NCBI RefSeq assembly: GCF_030035675.1
Contig: NC_084482.1
Span: 228,600,943 to 228,664,942, forward strand
Source: Rhineura floridana
Taxonomy: Eukaryota; Chordata; Lepidosauria; Squamata; Rhineuridae
Reading direction: 5' to 3'
Length of the DNA stretch: 64,000 bases
Part shown: positions 31,427-43,345 of the stretch, one piece after another
How the letters are laid out: each line of letters opens with the position of its first letter
Position numbering within the stretch: position 1 is the first letter of the stretch
The notes under the pieces: model-generated
Seen by the model: the letters and a program-made list of their open reading frames with translations, nothing else
Told to the model about the DNA's origin: nothing
Database searches by the model: none
Translations under genes and position numbers: made by a program

Positions 31427-32773
31427 TTGAAAATGACAACTAAAAAAGCAACTAAGACCCAGGAGCGAAGAAGAAGTTCTACTGATCCACAGGAAGGGGT
31501 TATACCCCCAGATATGTTTCAAAAAATAATGCAAGGGATTAATGATATAAAACAGGAAATGAAAACTGAATTGACAGATATAAAAGACTATATTAAAACA
31601 CAAGTGGATGAGATTAAAGGGACAATTGGGCAAATAAAGGAGGATGCAAAAAACACTAAAGAAAAGGTACAAATCTTGGAGAATAGAACAGATATATTAA
31701 ATCTGGAATTAGAAAAAAACTTGGACTATATGGCTGTGACTGAAGTGAGAAATAAAGAACATTGTTTGAGATTCCGTGCAATTCCTGAGGAAACAGGTGA
31801 AGACATCAGAGATAAAATTGTTAATGCTTTAGTAAAATTTCTGGATTTGAATGAAGATTGGATGGAATTTGAAATAGACAAAGTGTATAGAATTAATTCC
31901 AGATATGCAACAATGAATAAAATTCCAAGAGATGTGCTTGTTCATTTTATAAAGAAGACGACCAGAGATATGGTATTACAGCAACACTTTAAAAATACCT
32001 TTAAAATTGATGGTAAGGAAATACTGGTGATGAACGAAATTCCTATTAGACTTTTACGTAAGAGAAAAGAATATGCTTTCCTTACAGAGAAACTTAAATT
32101 TTTTTTATTTAATTACGCTTTTAAACCGCCCTATAGCAACAAGCTCTCAGGGCGGTGTACAGCAAAATGAAACCACATTTAAAAACAAACAAGTGTGGAT
32201 TAAAACATACACTATAAAACATATTTAAAAACAAAATTAAAATACGAATAAAATAAAAATACAGTTACAGTTAAATTTAAAATAAAATTAAATTAAGTTT
32301 AAAATGCCTGGGCGAAGAGGTAGGTTTTTACCTGGCGCCGAAAAGATAACAAAGAAGGCGACAGGCGTATCTCATCTGGGAGGGCATTCCATAATTTGGG
32401 GGCCACCACTGAAAAGGCCCTAGATCTAATTGTTGTTCTCCGGGCCTCCCTATGGGTTGGGACCCGGAGAAGGGCCTTAGATGTCGAGCGCAGTGAACGG
32501 GTAGGTATATAGCGAGAGAGGCGTTCCATCAGATATTGCGAAATTCAATTTAGATGGGATGTTCCAGAAGGAGTGATCTTTACATTCAGACAACAGAAAT
32601 ATAGATTGAATACTGTTCAAAAAGCAAGGGACTTCTTGAGAAAAGCTTCAAAAGATATGGATGAAGATAAACTCAAAGATATGGATATAATTCCTGGGGA
32701 ACAAAGTCAACAAAGATATGCAGAGGAAGGAAAGGAAGATGATGGATTAAAAGGAGCATCAGGCACATTTTAA
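31427..32773 (+). CDS. L1 ORF1 (interrupted)
   Basis: Encodes a lysine-rich N-terminus, a coiled coil (about residues 30-115, heptads with IKEDAKNTKEKVQILENRTD), an RRM-like part (CLRFRAIPEETGEDI) and a C-terminal domain (RDVLVHFIKKTTRDMVLQ). An L2 fragment (32098-32535) interrupts it at EKLKF. The frame resumes EIQFRWDVPEGVIFTF to a stop at 32773. It is the nucleic-acid-binding chaperone of the L1 RNP. Confidence 0.88.
32098..32535 (-). mobile_element. L2-like LINE 3' fragment nested in L1 ORF1
   Basis: The minus strand encodes MERLSRYIPTRSLRS, FSVVAPKLWNALPDEIRL and RRQVKTYLF, then an A/T-rich UTR with 'accgccctatagcaacaa'. It is 5'-truncated and inserted antisense to the L1. The TSD is not clear. 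Confidence 0.88.
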
Positions 32774-32788
32774 AATACACGCTTAAAG

Positions 32789-35700
32789 ATGGATTACAAA
32801 TATCTAACTTGGAATATAAATGGAGCTAATACGGCGCAGAAGAGAAAGAAAGTGTTTCACTATTTGAAAAAATTAAAATTGGATATAATTTGTTTACAAG
32901 AAACCCATATTAAGAAGAAAGATTCCAAATATTTGATTTGTAAAAATTTGGGTGAAGAATTTATTTCGGCTGGACCAAAAAAAAAAAATGGAGTTGTTCT
33001 CTATATTAACCCACAATTGCTTCCTAAATTGGTATTACTGGATGATAGTGGTAGATTTGTGGGGGTTGAAATTACTTTACAGGGTACAAACATTTTGATA
33101 GTGGGTATCTATGCCCCCAATGAAGATAAAACAAGGTTTTACACAGGACTTATGGAAAAATTGTCAGAGTTTTCATATGACCATTGGTGCATAATGGGTG
33201 ATTGGAATGGGGTAATCTCACCAAAAATTGATAGGCTTTCTGAAAAAAATATCAAAGAGACACAGGGTAAATTACCGAAGATTTGCTTTGAACTGATGGA
33301 ACATTTAGAATTGGTGGATACCTGGAGATATATAAATGATAATGCAAAGGAATTTACTTATTTTTCAGAAAGACACAAAACATTCTCGAGGATTGATATG
33401 ATCTGGATGTCTAAAATTTTAGCGAAGGACACTTTTAAAATGGATATATTACCAAAAACTTTTTCGGATCATAACCCTGTGATGTTAACTTTAAAAAAGA
33501 AAAATCTTGGATTTAGATGGAGACTAAATGAATCTTTATTACAGAATGACAAAGTAGTACAAGAATGTAAGAAGAAATTAAAAGAGTTTTTTGAACATAA
33601 TTTACATAAAGGAACAAGTGAAAATATCGTTTGGGATACAAGTAAGGCATTTATGAGGGGATATCTTATTAAATGTAACTCTGAATTAAAAAAAAAGAAA
33701 CAACAGACTTCCGGGAAGGGTGACTTAGCCTGTGCCTGCTTTTGAGACGGGCTCCTGCCTCAAAAGAAGCTTATTCAGATATATCAGTCAGTTTTTTCTT
33801 TTTTTTTGACTGATTAAACTTCTCCCGGGTAGGGAGAAACGAAGAGATTAACCTCAAAGCCTATTTTTGTTGGGACGACCAGATCTCATTAATTTATGGG
33901 ACGAGGTCCAGCCGACGAAGGTGGGACGGATTTTCAACAGCAAGCTCTATCTGTTAAAGCGAACGTTCATCTTATCTTCTAAGAGAGAACGCACTAACAG
34001 GCAAGCACCCTTCTTTCTATATTTTTCTTTTACTTGACTTAAATTGTTGCTGTTTAAAAGAGATTTGCCAGATTGATCGGTTTTTGACATCTCACTGGGG
34101 AGCCGTAACTTCTCTCTGCTACGCACTAATTAATAGCTTATCTCTGTTTTTGTTGCAAAAAGCTGTCCTGGATTTGCATTCTAAAGATACACACAGAAGA
34201 GGGATTTCTATTCCAGATTTTTATTTTGAAAAATATTATACTGTTTTGAGACTACTCTCTTTTTGGTCTATTTTATTTTGACGAATCTGTTTCTTGACGA
34301 TTGCCATTAATTGCTTCGATCCTGGGAACTGCATTTTGTTTACTTAACTATTGGAGAGATAAGGCTGTCTGCTCTGTTTATACTGTGATGTCACCAAGTT
34401 TGGAGTATTAACCCAATTGTTGCTGAAATAAGAAGTGGTTTTCCTATATTTTTCTTTTAAAATGGCAATTAAGAAAGTGGCTGAGAATCTGGAAATAACT
34501 ATGTTTCAGAGAATAATGAATGAGATTGAGATAACGAAAATTGAATTGAGTAAAATGAAGCAGGAGATTAAAGATATAAGGGTCCCTGTGAGAGAGGTGA
34601 CCCTGGAAGGGGTCCCTGTGAGAGAGGAGACCCCGGAGATTGGAATAGGGGTCCCTGTGAGAGAGGAGACCCTGGAGACTGGAATAGGGGTCCCTGTGAG
34701 AGAGGAGATCCCGGAGATTGGAACAAACGTGGAACAGGAACAAGATTTGGAGTCTATGGACTTTAGAAATAAAATCTATTGTTTGGAACTCAATGTTATC
34801 TCTGAAGAAATTAATGAAGATTCTAGAGATAAAGTTATCAATGGCATGGATTATCTTCTGGACTGGAATGATGTGATGGAGCCCAATATAGAGAAAATCT
34901 ATGGAATTAACTGCAGCCATGTGACAATGGAAAAACTTTTAAGAGATGACCCAGTGTATTTTGAAAAAAAGAACAGAGATATGATTTTACAGCAGTATTT
35001 CAGCAACTTATTCAGAATGGATGGCAAGAAAATATTTGGGATAGAGGTAATTCCCATCAGACTCTTATTATATGACTATGGCTTTGACAGCAAGATTATT
35101 ATGGAATACTGATAATGGAAGATTGGATATTGAAATTACTGGACTTAACAAGACTACTGAAGATGGAAGATGGAAAATGGAACTAATAGAGATAATAGAA
35201 CAATGGCTACTGAAATTACTGAACCTAACAGATTCTGATGTGATGGATTAATTGAAATGTTTATTTTGACTATGGTTATGACAATAAGATTATCATAATT
35301 AGTAATGAGATGGATTAATCGATATGCTTATCTGGAAAAAAAAATTGATAGATATATTTCTTAAAGAATTGAAACCTCTCTTTGACTTTTTGTGGAAAGA
35401 ATAAAGTAATGTTTATGAGATTTGATGATTAAGTAAGATAACTACTGGAGGAAAGTGATTTTATAATATGACTTAAGAGACAGGATTGCTATATATTATA
35501 GACTTATAACTGATTTGATCTTTGACAAATGGGAAGTCAATATTTTACTCTTTATTTTTTTTTTTTGTTTTTTTTTTTTTCTTCTTTTCTTTTTTTCTTT
35601 TTGTTTAACTATTTTTGATTTTTTTTTTGTCTTTGAATGTTTTATGATTTTGTCTTGTATGTTTTATGAAAATCTGAATAAAAATTATTGAAAAAAAAAA

Positions 35701-38565
35701 AAAAAAAAAAAAGAAACAACAGAAAATGCAATTAATTTTGGAAGAAATAAAACAAAAAGAGGAAGAATTGAAAAAGAATCCAACTAAAGTTTCTATTGTA
35801 AATCAAATCAAAATGTTACAGAAGCAAGTATCAATGCTGACAGTTAGAGAAATTGAAAGAAAACTAAATTTTGCTAAACAAAGGACTTTTGAATTTGCAA
35901 ATAAACCTGGGAAATGGTTAGCATATAAATTAAGAAAAGAACGTCAAAAAAATATCATTTTAAAGATACAAGAAGGAGATGAGACGTTGACAGATAATGT
36001 AAAAATTAAAAAGATTTTTCATCAATATTATTCAACATTGTACAAATGTCAGGAAATTCCATCTGAAAAAATAGAAGAGTATATATCTAAACAGAATTTG
36101 CCTAAAATTACAGACTTTCAGAGACAAGCTATTAATGGCCCTATTACGTTAAGAGAGATATCTGAAGCTATAAACAAAATTAAATTAGGAAAGGCACCAG
36201 GACCAGATGGGTTATCTGCAATGTATTATAAATGTTTGGAGGAAGAACTCTTACTACCTTTACAGTCTACAATGAATCTTATTCTGCAAGAGGGAAAGAT
36301 ACCGGATAGTTGGAAAAATGCTAATATAACATTAATACCTAAAGAGGAGCAAGATTTAACTAAAACAAAAAATTATCGACCAATATCTCTATTGAATAAT
36401 GACTATAAAATTTTTACAATGATCTTGGCAGAAAGATTGAAAATAATATTGCAACAATTTATTCAGGAAGATCAATCAGGGTTTTTACCTAAAAGACAAT
36501 TACGTGACAACGTCAGGAATGTCTTGAATGTGTTGGAATATTTAGAACAACGAAATGATAAACAAGCAGCTTTGATTTTTTTAGATGCTGAAAAAGCATT
36601 TGATAATTTGAATTGGAAATTTATGTTTCAGGTTTTGGAGCAAATGGATTTTGGAGACAATTTTATAAAATGGATTAGATCGATTTATACATCTCAGAAG
36701 GCTCAGATAATTGTTAACGGAGATTTAACGGATTCATGTGAAATACAAAAGGGTACAAGACAGGGATGTCCTTTATCTCCTCTTTTATTTATTCTGGTCT
36801 TAGAAGTGCTGCTTAGAGATATAAGGCAAGATAAAAGAATTTCGGGATTAAAGATAAAAAAAGAAGAATATAAATTGAGAGCATTTGCTGATGATTTGAT
36901 AATTGTACTAGAAAATCCTTTGGAAGGAATTAATGTATTGATGGACAAATTAAAAGAATTTGGACCGTTAGCAGGATTTAAGATCAACAATCAAAAAACA
37001 AAGATGTTGGTGAAAAATTTAACTTTAAGGGAACAGAAAGAGTTAATGGACAAGACAGATTTTACAATAGAGAAAAAGTTGAAATATTTAGGTATCATTA
37101 TGACAAATAAAAATTCAAAGTTGTTTCATAATAATTATGAAAAAGTATGGACAGAGATTAAGAAAGACTTGCTAAGATGGGATAAACTACAACTGTCATT
37201 AATGGGTAGAATATCTGTGATAAAAATGAATGTATTACCGAGAATGATGTTTTTGTTTCAAACAATACCTGTAATATCCTCTGATTTACCTTTTAAACAA
37301 TGGCAAAAAGATATCTCTAAATTTGTATGGCAAGAAAAAAACCAAGAGTCAAATTTAAATTACTACAAGATGCCAAAGAAAGAGGAGGACTGGGATTACC
37401 AAATCTGAGACTTTATTTTGCTGCCTGCTGTCTAGTCTGGATAAAGGAATGGATCTTATTGAGGAATAAAAGACTATTGGATTTGGAGGGCCATAATTTG
37501 AAGTGGGGATGGCATGGATATCTATGGTATGACAAAGTAAAAGTAAATGTAGACTTTAACAATCATTTTATAAGACGTCCTCTGTTGAAAATATGGAATA
37601 AATATAAACCAAGGTTTTATTCGAAAATACCATTATGTGTCTCAAGTCAAGAAGCGTTTTACAGAAGAGAAATGGCTGGAAAAGAGAAATGGTTAACTTA
37701 TCAAGAACTATTAGAAAATGTACATGGAGAATATACAATGAAAGAGAGAGAACAACTGACAAAGGAAGGATATAGTTTTCAATGGTTTGCCTATTTACAA
37801 TTGTTAGAAAGATATAAAATGGACAAGAAAATGTATGGGTTTGAAATAAGTAAATCTGATTTTGAAATAGGACTGTGTACAAATGATGAAAATATAATTG
37901 CGAAAATGTATAAACTCTTATTGAAAATGGATATGGAGGAAGAACAAGTAAAAGAGTGTATGGTAAAGTGGGCAAAAAATTTTGGTTATAATATACAAAT
38001 GGATCAATGGGAAAATATGTGGAAAAAAGGTTTGAAATTTACACTATGCTATAATCTTAAAGAAAATTTTTATAAAATGATGTACCGTTGGTACATGACT
38101 CCAGAAAAGTTGTCAAAAATGTATAGTAATGTTTCTAATGTTTGTTGGAAATGTAAACAACAAGAAGGATCATTTTATCATATGTGGTGGTTATGTAAAA
38201 AGGCAAAATCATTTTGGGCACAGATAGGTAGGAAGATGCAAAAAATTCTAAAGATAAATATTCAGTCAAAACCAGAATTTTTTTTATTGGGATTTATGGA
38301 TAAACAAATAGAAAAGAAATATGGAAGAATAATATTATATATGATTACGGCAGCAAGATTATTATATGCACAAAAGTGGAAAATGGAATCAACACCAACA
38401 ATGGAAGAATGGCTATTGAAATTAATGGACTTAGTAGAAATGGATAAATTGACATGTTTACTTAGAGAAAAATCGACAGATACATTTCTTAAGGAATGGA
38501 AGCCTCTCTTAGACTTTTTGTTGAAAGATCAAAATAAAATGATGATACTGGGATTTGACGATTAA
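32789..38565 (+). CDS. L1 ORF2 (endonuclease and reverse transcriptase, interrupted)
   Basis: The N-terminal APE-type endonuclease shows LTWNINGANT, CLQETH, GIYAPNED, MGDWNGV and SDHNPVML. It is cut at KKKKQQ by a nested element (33708-35712) and resumes in frame. The RT follows: LGKAPGPDGLSAMYYK, FRPISLL-type NYRPISLLN, QSGFLPKR, FLDAEKAFDN, RQGCPLSPLLF and AFADDLIIV. A C-terminal Cys block (CWKCKQQEGSFYHMWW) ends it. One +/-1 shift lies in an A run near 37334-37340, joining two otherwise open frames. Confidence 0.92.
34459..35112 (+). CDS. ORF1-like protein of the HAL1-like element
   Basis: Open frame of ~218 codons from the ATG in context 'aaaatggcaatt' (MAIKKVAENLEITMFQRIM). A short coiled-coil segment is followed by four tandem VPVREE-type repeats, then an RRM-like part (IYCLELNVISEEINEDSRDK) and a CTD-like part (VYFEKKNRDMILQQYF). 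It is homologous to ORF1 at 31427 but shorter, ending early after RLLLYDYGF. Confidence 0.8.
   Translation, partial: KMAIKKVAENLEITMFQRIMNEIEITKIELSKMKQEIKDIRVPVREVTLEGVPVREETPEIGIGVPVREETLETGIGVPVREEIPEIGTNVEQEQDLESMDFRNKIYCLELNVISEEINEDSRDKVINGMDYLLDWNDVMEPNIEKIYGINCSHVTMEKLLRDDPVYFEKKNRDMILQQYFSNLFRMDGKKIFGIEVIPIRLLLYDYGFDSKIIMEY
34581..34727 (+). repeat. In-frame 30/39 bp minisatellite inside ORF1
   Basis: 'ggtccctgtgagagag' starts at 34581, 34611, 34650 and 34689 (spacings 30, 39, 39). All spacings are multiples of three. Encodes GVPVREETPEIGI-like repeats that replace part of the coiled coil. Confidence 0.95.
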
Positions 38566-38786
38566 TTAAGATAGCCTATGGAGAAAAGGGATTCTGTATG
38601 TATATATTAAGGGACAGGTTTGATGTATATTATATACTTATAGCTGATCTGTGACAAATCGGAAGTCAACTATTTTATTTTCATTTTTTGTTGTTGTATT
38701 GTTATGTTTTTTTGACTTTGTTTTGCTTGTTTTTGGAAAAATTTGAATAAAAATTATATATATAAAAAAAGAAAGTTATGAGTTGT

Positions 38787-40750
38787 TACAAGGAAATATT
38801 ATTGTTTTAGGATGCTCAATTTCGCATGCAATACCAGGCACAGAATGCCCTCCCCGTGAGGACCATGGCCCAGGAAGGGTTAATGATTCCCTGCCTTTTT
38901 AGCTGCAGGGGGACTGCAGGAGAGACCCTCTGCCCAGGGGTGGGGGGGTTTAGGGGCTGCAGAGTGTCCTGGGCAAATTTCTTTACTGAGATTTGGGATG
39001 CTCCTTCTGCATCTCTTTTCCAAAGCTCCCCAGTCTGGGGGGAGGAGGTGGACTTGCAGGCAGAAGTTGCCTCTCGCCTCCTATCAGCGTGTGATGTTCA
39101 GGTGGGCAGCTCTTCTTCGCTGATCTTCGGGGGGGGGGGCTTCCTGCCTTGCACTGAGGGCATCTCAAGGCTAAATGAGACCCGGCGCCGACAGCTGAAG
39201 CAATTCATTCCGCCCCCTGCCCCAATAATTCACTTCCATCTCCACTTTTTGGAGAGACTCTTACTCAGTTCTTGAGGATTGCACTGCAGCGTGATACTTC
39301 CCTCAGATGTCTGACTTGTCACCATCTTCACTGAGTCAGCCTCATCACGAAGGATTCCTCCAGCTTGCTTGGTGAGCTTCCAGCTGCAAAGAGGCCCCAA
39401 AATGTTACTCATGCACATAAAGGACCCTCAAGGCCATGTCTGTCTGACTGGGGAGAGGGGAGGACCTTTGTCTTCTTCCACACAATCTTCCAGATGGCAT
39501 TTGCAATCCAAACTCTCCTTTCAATACATGGTCCCCGCTTTCCAAAACAATGAATACATTTTACATATTGATTTCTTTCCACTGGTTTTTATCTTCCTTT
39601 AAGCTCTGGGTATTTTCATTTCGTTCCACAGCATAAAGGCATACAGTTAGGGAAACATGTTGCTTTGTAGGCAGAGTCCCTGCCTGGTGCCACCTTGTTC
39701 ATGGGGCCCAATTCGGGGTGGGATGAAAAGGGGGGTGGAGGGCTGGAGGGCTGGTGCCTTCACGCCCTGCTTTGGGCTTCTTGTCTGCCCACTGCTGGGA
39801 AAGAGACTTCAGAGCACAGGGACCCTCTTCTGTTTGATCTGGGAGGGGGGCTCTTCTTATTTTCAGTGCCTATGGTGGGTTGTGTGAAGCTCCAAACACC
39901 AGTCCCAGAGGAGCTGTGAGTTGGGGCACAAATCATCCATCATTGGCCACAGAGGAGAGAAATAGAAACTCCCTCTCCTAAAATGCATCAGTAGAGCAAA
40001 GCACCAGCGCTTCCCCAGATTGGAGTGGAAGCATGCAGAGACACAGAGACACCTCCAAATCCAGAGTGGATTAATGAAAGGCTTCTGCCAGAGGGAACAA
40101 CCCTCCGAGGAGATGAAGTGTGTCTGCATTTCAGATCGCACAAGGCCAGGGTGCAGCCCAGAGCCAGACCAGACCTCCGTGAGGAGCTGGCTCTGTGGCC
40201 TGGAATGTGCCCTGAAACCCTCAGGGAAGGCGTCACTTGTCCGGCACCTTTCCTTGGTCTTGTCCTTCTTCAGGGTTAACTATTCTCCCTGTCCCAAACA
40301 TGAGGAGAGCGAGAGTCTCCAGGCGATATGTGTGTGTGTGTGTGTGGGGGGGGTGCCTATGCATCTTTTGCAGCAACAATGCTTGTGCACAAACACTAAT
40401 GTGATGCACAATGCCCAGGCTGCTCTTTCACACCTTGCAGGTGCTGAGGTCTCTCTCAAACTGCTGGCAATACAGTGTAGGACAATTGTGACTTTTTTCC
40501 AGATGAAAGCAAACATTCTTCTGGATTTGAAACATGGGATTCAACACATTATAGGGGGGGAGGCACAGGGGTGTTGCCTGTGCAAGACTCTGGGGCACAA
40601 CACCGTGGCCCTGATGGCCACAGGGCTGGCTTGCAAGTTTTGAAGTGAGTGAAGTAACACACATTATACCTACATGGACCAAGTTTCCATGCAAATCTAT
40701 ATTTGCAGCAACATTGATGTTAAAGGTGGTCCAAAATGGTATTTAACTCC
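38787..40750. other. Alpha 3' flank beyond the L1
   Basis: Unique-looking sequence continuing the alpha downstream flank. One exon-like segment is listed separately (39265-39383). A (GT)n tract lies at 40328-40345. No other gene or repeat is identified. Confidence 0.45.
39265..39383 (-). other. Candidate orphan exon of unknown gene
   Basis: On the minus strand a 119 nt segment lies between TTTGCAG and a strong donor (CTGA|GTAAGAG). One frame is open: WKLTKQAGGILRDEADSVKM, then VTSQTSEGSITLQCNPQEL. The composition looks like protein, but I do not recognise the family. It could be a lone exon of a relocated or dead host gene, or chance. Confidence 0.3.
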
Positions 40751-41030
40751 TGTTTCTATTTTATTTATTTTATTATTTAATTGATATCCCACCCTTCCTC
40801 CCAGCAGTTTTTTGTTTTAAGATGCCTTCAAGTCTATTTTGACTCATGGCGACCCCATGAATCAGCGACCTCCAAGAGCATCTGTCATGAACCACCCTGT
40901 TCAGATCTTGTAAGTTCAGGTCTGTGGCTTCCTTTATGGAATCAATCCATCTCTTGTTTGGCCTTCCTCTTTTTCTACTTCCTTCTGTTTTTCCCAGCAT
41001 CATTGTCTTTCCTAGTGAATCATATAATGA
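40751..41030 (-). mobile_element. RTE (BovB-like) LINE 3' end, with an L2-type tail scrap
   Basis: On the minus strand from about 41003: MMLGKTEGSRKRGRPNKRWI, DSIKEATDL, RSLIHGVAMSQNRL. This is the characteristic end of RTE/BovB ORF2 (GRP..RW.DSI.., W..HGVA.S..RL). 40751-40805 is a separate 'atatcccacccttcctccca' LINE tail. Confidence 0.85.
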
Positions 41031-41364
41031 GAAGGGGAAGTCTGTCAGATATAAACTGGGGGGTGGGGTGGGCTAAGCTTTGCAAAGCTGTTCTGCACCT
41101 TTTCTCTCCCCCTTCCCTGCAGAAATGCTTCCCTATCCTGCAACAGCCTGGGATGTTCCGTGATGAGAGCAACAAGTGTTGGTTGTTGCAAATGTTAGGC
41201 CTTCCCTGCCCAGCAACTGATGACCAGGCAACCTCAGAGCCTGTGATTGGCAGGGATCAAGCCTCCACCCCAGGAAAGTTCCCAGGCAGACCCCAGCGGG
41301 CACCCACATGGCCCTGATCAGGTGACAAGAAGAAGGCTCTTCTTGCGGGTCAGTTAAGATCAGC

Positions 41365-41975
41365 AGGAAGCAGAGAGTAGGAATCAATGGGCAGTTCTCC
41401 CAATGGAGGGCTGTAGAGAGTGGGGTCCCGCAAGGATTTGCAGTGGGACCTCTTGTGCTTTATAACTTGGGGGCAGAGAGGGGGCCAAGTTTGCTGATGG
41501 CACTAAATTGTTTAGGGTCGTTAAAACAAAAAGAGACTGGGAATTCATTCCATACTGAGCGAATCGGCGGTAAAACTACAAATGCAATTCAGTGTAAAGA
41601 ACTGGGCATGTTTAGCTTGGAGAAGAGAAGACTGAGGGGAGATACAATAGCACTCTTCAAGTACTTGAAAGGTTGTCACACAGAGGAGGGCCGGGATCTC
41701 TTCTCCATCATCCCAGAGTGCAAGACACGGAATAATGGGCTCAAGTTGCAGGAAGCCAGATTTCAACTGGACATCAGGAAAAACATCCTAACTGTTAGAG
41801 CCATACGACAATGGAACCAATAACCTAGAGAGGTAGTGGGCTCTCCGACACTGGAGGCCTTCAAGAGGCAGCTGGACAGCCATCTGTCTGGAAAGCTTTG
41901 ATTTGGATTCCTGCATTGAGCAGGAGGTTGGACTTGATGGCCTTATAGGCCCCTTCCAACTCATTCATGTACAAG
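41365..41975 (+). mobile_element. CR1 LINE, 3' part
   Basis: Begins in decayed RT, then the classic CR1 3' region: 'tttagcttggagaagagaag', 'gagcaggaggttggacttga', 'ggccccttccaactc'. The reading is broken by stops. Confidence 0.8.
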
Positions 41976-42039
41976 TAGGGCCCCACTCATATGGCGGGTT
42001 ACATTCCGGACCCCCGACGTAAAGTGAAAACCGCTGAAA

Positions 42040-42905
42040 AGTGGAACTCTCCGCAGCTTTTAATACCATTGACCATGGTATCCTGGGTCAACTTGATGAG
42101 ATGGGTGTGGGAGGCACTGTTTTACAGTGGTTCTGATCATATCTGCAGGATCATTTTCAGAGAAAAGCATTGGGCAATTGTCTTTCGGCCCCCTAGCAGT
42201 TGTGCTGTGGGGTGCCTCAGGGTACCATCTTGTCCCTCATGCTGTTTAACATCGATATGAAGCCCTTGGAAGCGGTCATCAGGAGATTTTGGGGCAAGAT
42301 GTCAATAGTACGCTGATGATACCCAGCTCTATTTCTCCATAACATATGAATCAGGAGAGGCCTTGCAAGCCCTGGACCGCTGCCTGGACTCGGTGGTGGG
42401 CTGGATGAGGGCCAGTAAACTGAGTCTGAATCCTAGCAACACGCAGGCATTGGTGGTTCCCAACTTTGGATAATTGGTCAGTTGCCTGCTTTGGATGGGG
42501 TCGTACTCCCTCTGAAACAGCAGGTCCATGATCTAGGGGTGCTCCTGGATCCATCTTTGTCACTAGAGGCCCAGGTGACTTCCATGGCTAGGAGTACCTT
42601 TCACCAGCTTCAGCTGGTAAGACAGCTGCAGCCATTTCTGGACCGGGATAGCCTGCCCACTGTTGTCCATACACTGGTAACCTCCAGATTGGATTTCTGT
42701 AATGCTCTCTATGTGGGGCTGCCCTTGAGGTTGGTCCGGAAGTTGCAGCTGGTGCAAAATGGGGCAGCGAGACTGCTCACTGGGGCAGGGTATCACCTAC
42801 ATGTCACCCTGCTGCTGAAAACTGCATTGGCTGCCCGTTTGCTACCAGGCCTAGTTCAAGTTTCTAGTTTTGGTGTACAAAGCCCTATGCAGCTTGTGGG
42901 GGGGA
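42040..42905 (+). mobile_element. L2/CR1-group LINE fragment (RT to C-terminus)
   Basis: Translation in shifting frames gives AFNTIDHGIL, GVPQGTILSLMLFNIDMKPL, LGVLLDPSLSLEAQV, then SRLDFCNALYVGLPLRLVRKLQLV. It abuts the left junction of the second beta duplication at 42913, so the breakpoint falls beside or within it. Confidence 0.78.
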
Positions 42906-43169
42906 GGTGCTACATCAGGGGATCCCCACGGAGCAGCGAAGTCTAGCTGATGAGCATTGGAGGCCAAGGAGAGAGAGATACTAATCAATTGTGGGGTGAG
43001 GAGGGAGGACAATCCCTGCCGGGCTTTGGGGCAACCCTCAGATGTGGGGCCAAAAGAGAATGTCAAGAGGCTGAGTGTGCGTGAGGGGGGCAGGGAGGGG
43101 GTCAAGATCCTTGCCGTGATCCCCTTTTCCCAAAACAACTCCTGGAGCAACAAAAGAGTAGTTTGCTTA

Positions 43170-43175
43170 TTTATT
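43170..43175 (-). terminator. Possible polyadenylation signal (AATAAA) of beta copy 2
   Basis: The minus strand has canonical AATAAA where copy 1 reads AGTAAA. Position relative to exons is the same as in copy 1. Confidence 0.4.
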
Positions 43176-43263
43176 GTAAAATATGGAGTCTGTCCAAATC
43201 AAAGAAGAAAAACTAGGGAGCTTAAAAGAATATCAGTACTGCACAAGACGAAAAACAGCTTAA

Positions 43264-43345
43264 TTCAGTGACATCCAACCTGGTGCCCTCTTGCTCTTGC
43301 TGGACTACAACTCCCATCATCTATCCCCACTGGCCATGTTGTAGC
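43264..43345 (+). mobile_element. hAT-type MITE end (copy 2 of the one at 6881)
   Basis: 'catccaacctggtgccctct' and 'ggactacaactcccatcat' at the paralogous position. Carried along by the duplication. Confidence 0.6.

Larger units (their letters stand above)
33708..35712 (+). mobile_element. ORF1-only L1 relative (HAL1-like), nested in L1 ORF2
   Basis: Flanked by GAAACAACAGA (33697-33707 and 35713-35723) and ending in an A tail of ~20. The 5' UTR begins 'cttccgggaagggtgac', as the host L1 does. It holds one ORF1-like frame (to 35112), then ~570 bp resembling the extreme 3' end of L1 ORF2 plus UTR. The whole endonuclease/RT region is absent. This layout is like mammalian HAL1. It must have been mobilised in trans. 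Confidence 0.9.
30635..38769 (+). mobile_element. L1 LINE, full length, recently inserted
   Basis: Flanked by the 17 bp duplication AGAAAGTTATGAGTTGT (30618-30634 and 38770-38786). It has a ~790 bp 5' UTR starting 'gggacttcccggaaggagtg', ORF1 (31427-32773), ORF2 (32789-38565), and a 3' end with AATAAA and a short A-rich tail. Without its two nested insertions it would be ~5.7 kb. It lies ~0.6 kb beyond the alpha stop codon, in sense orientation, and may affect the alpha 3' end. Confidence 0.95.

Noticed and set aside
34581-34727. CRISPR-like array
   Set aside because: The spacers are themselves repeated and coding, the context is a vertebrate LINE, and there are no cas genes.
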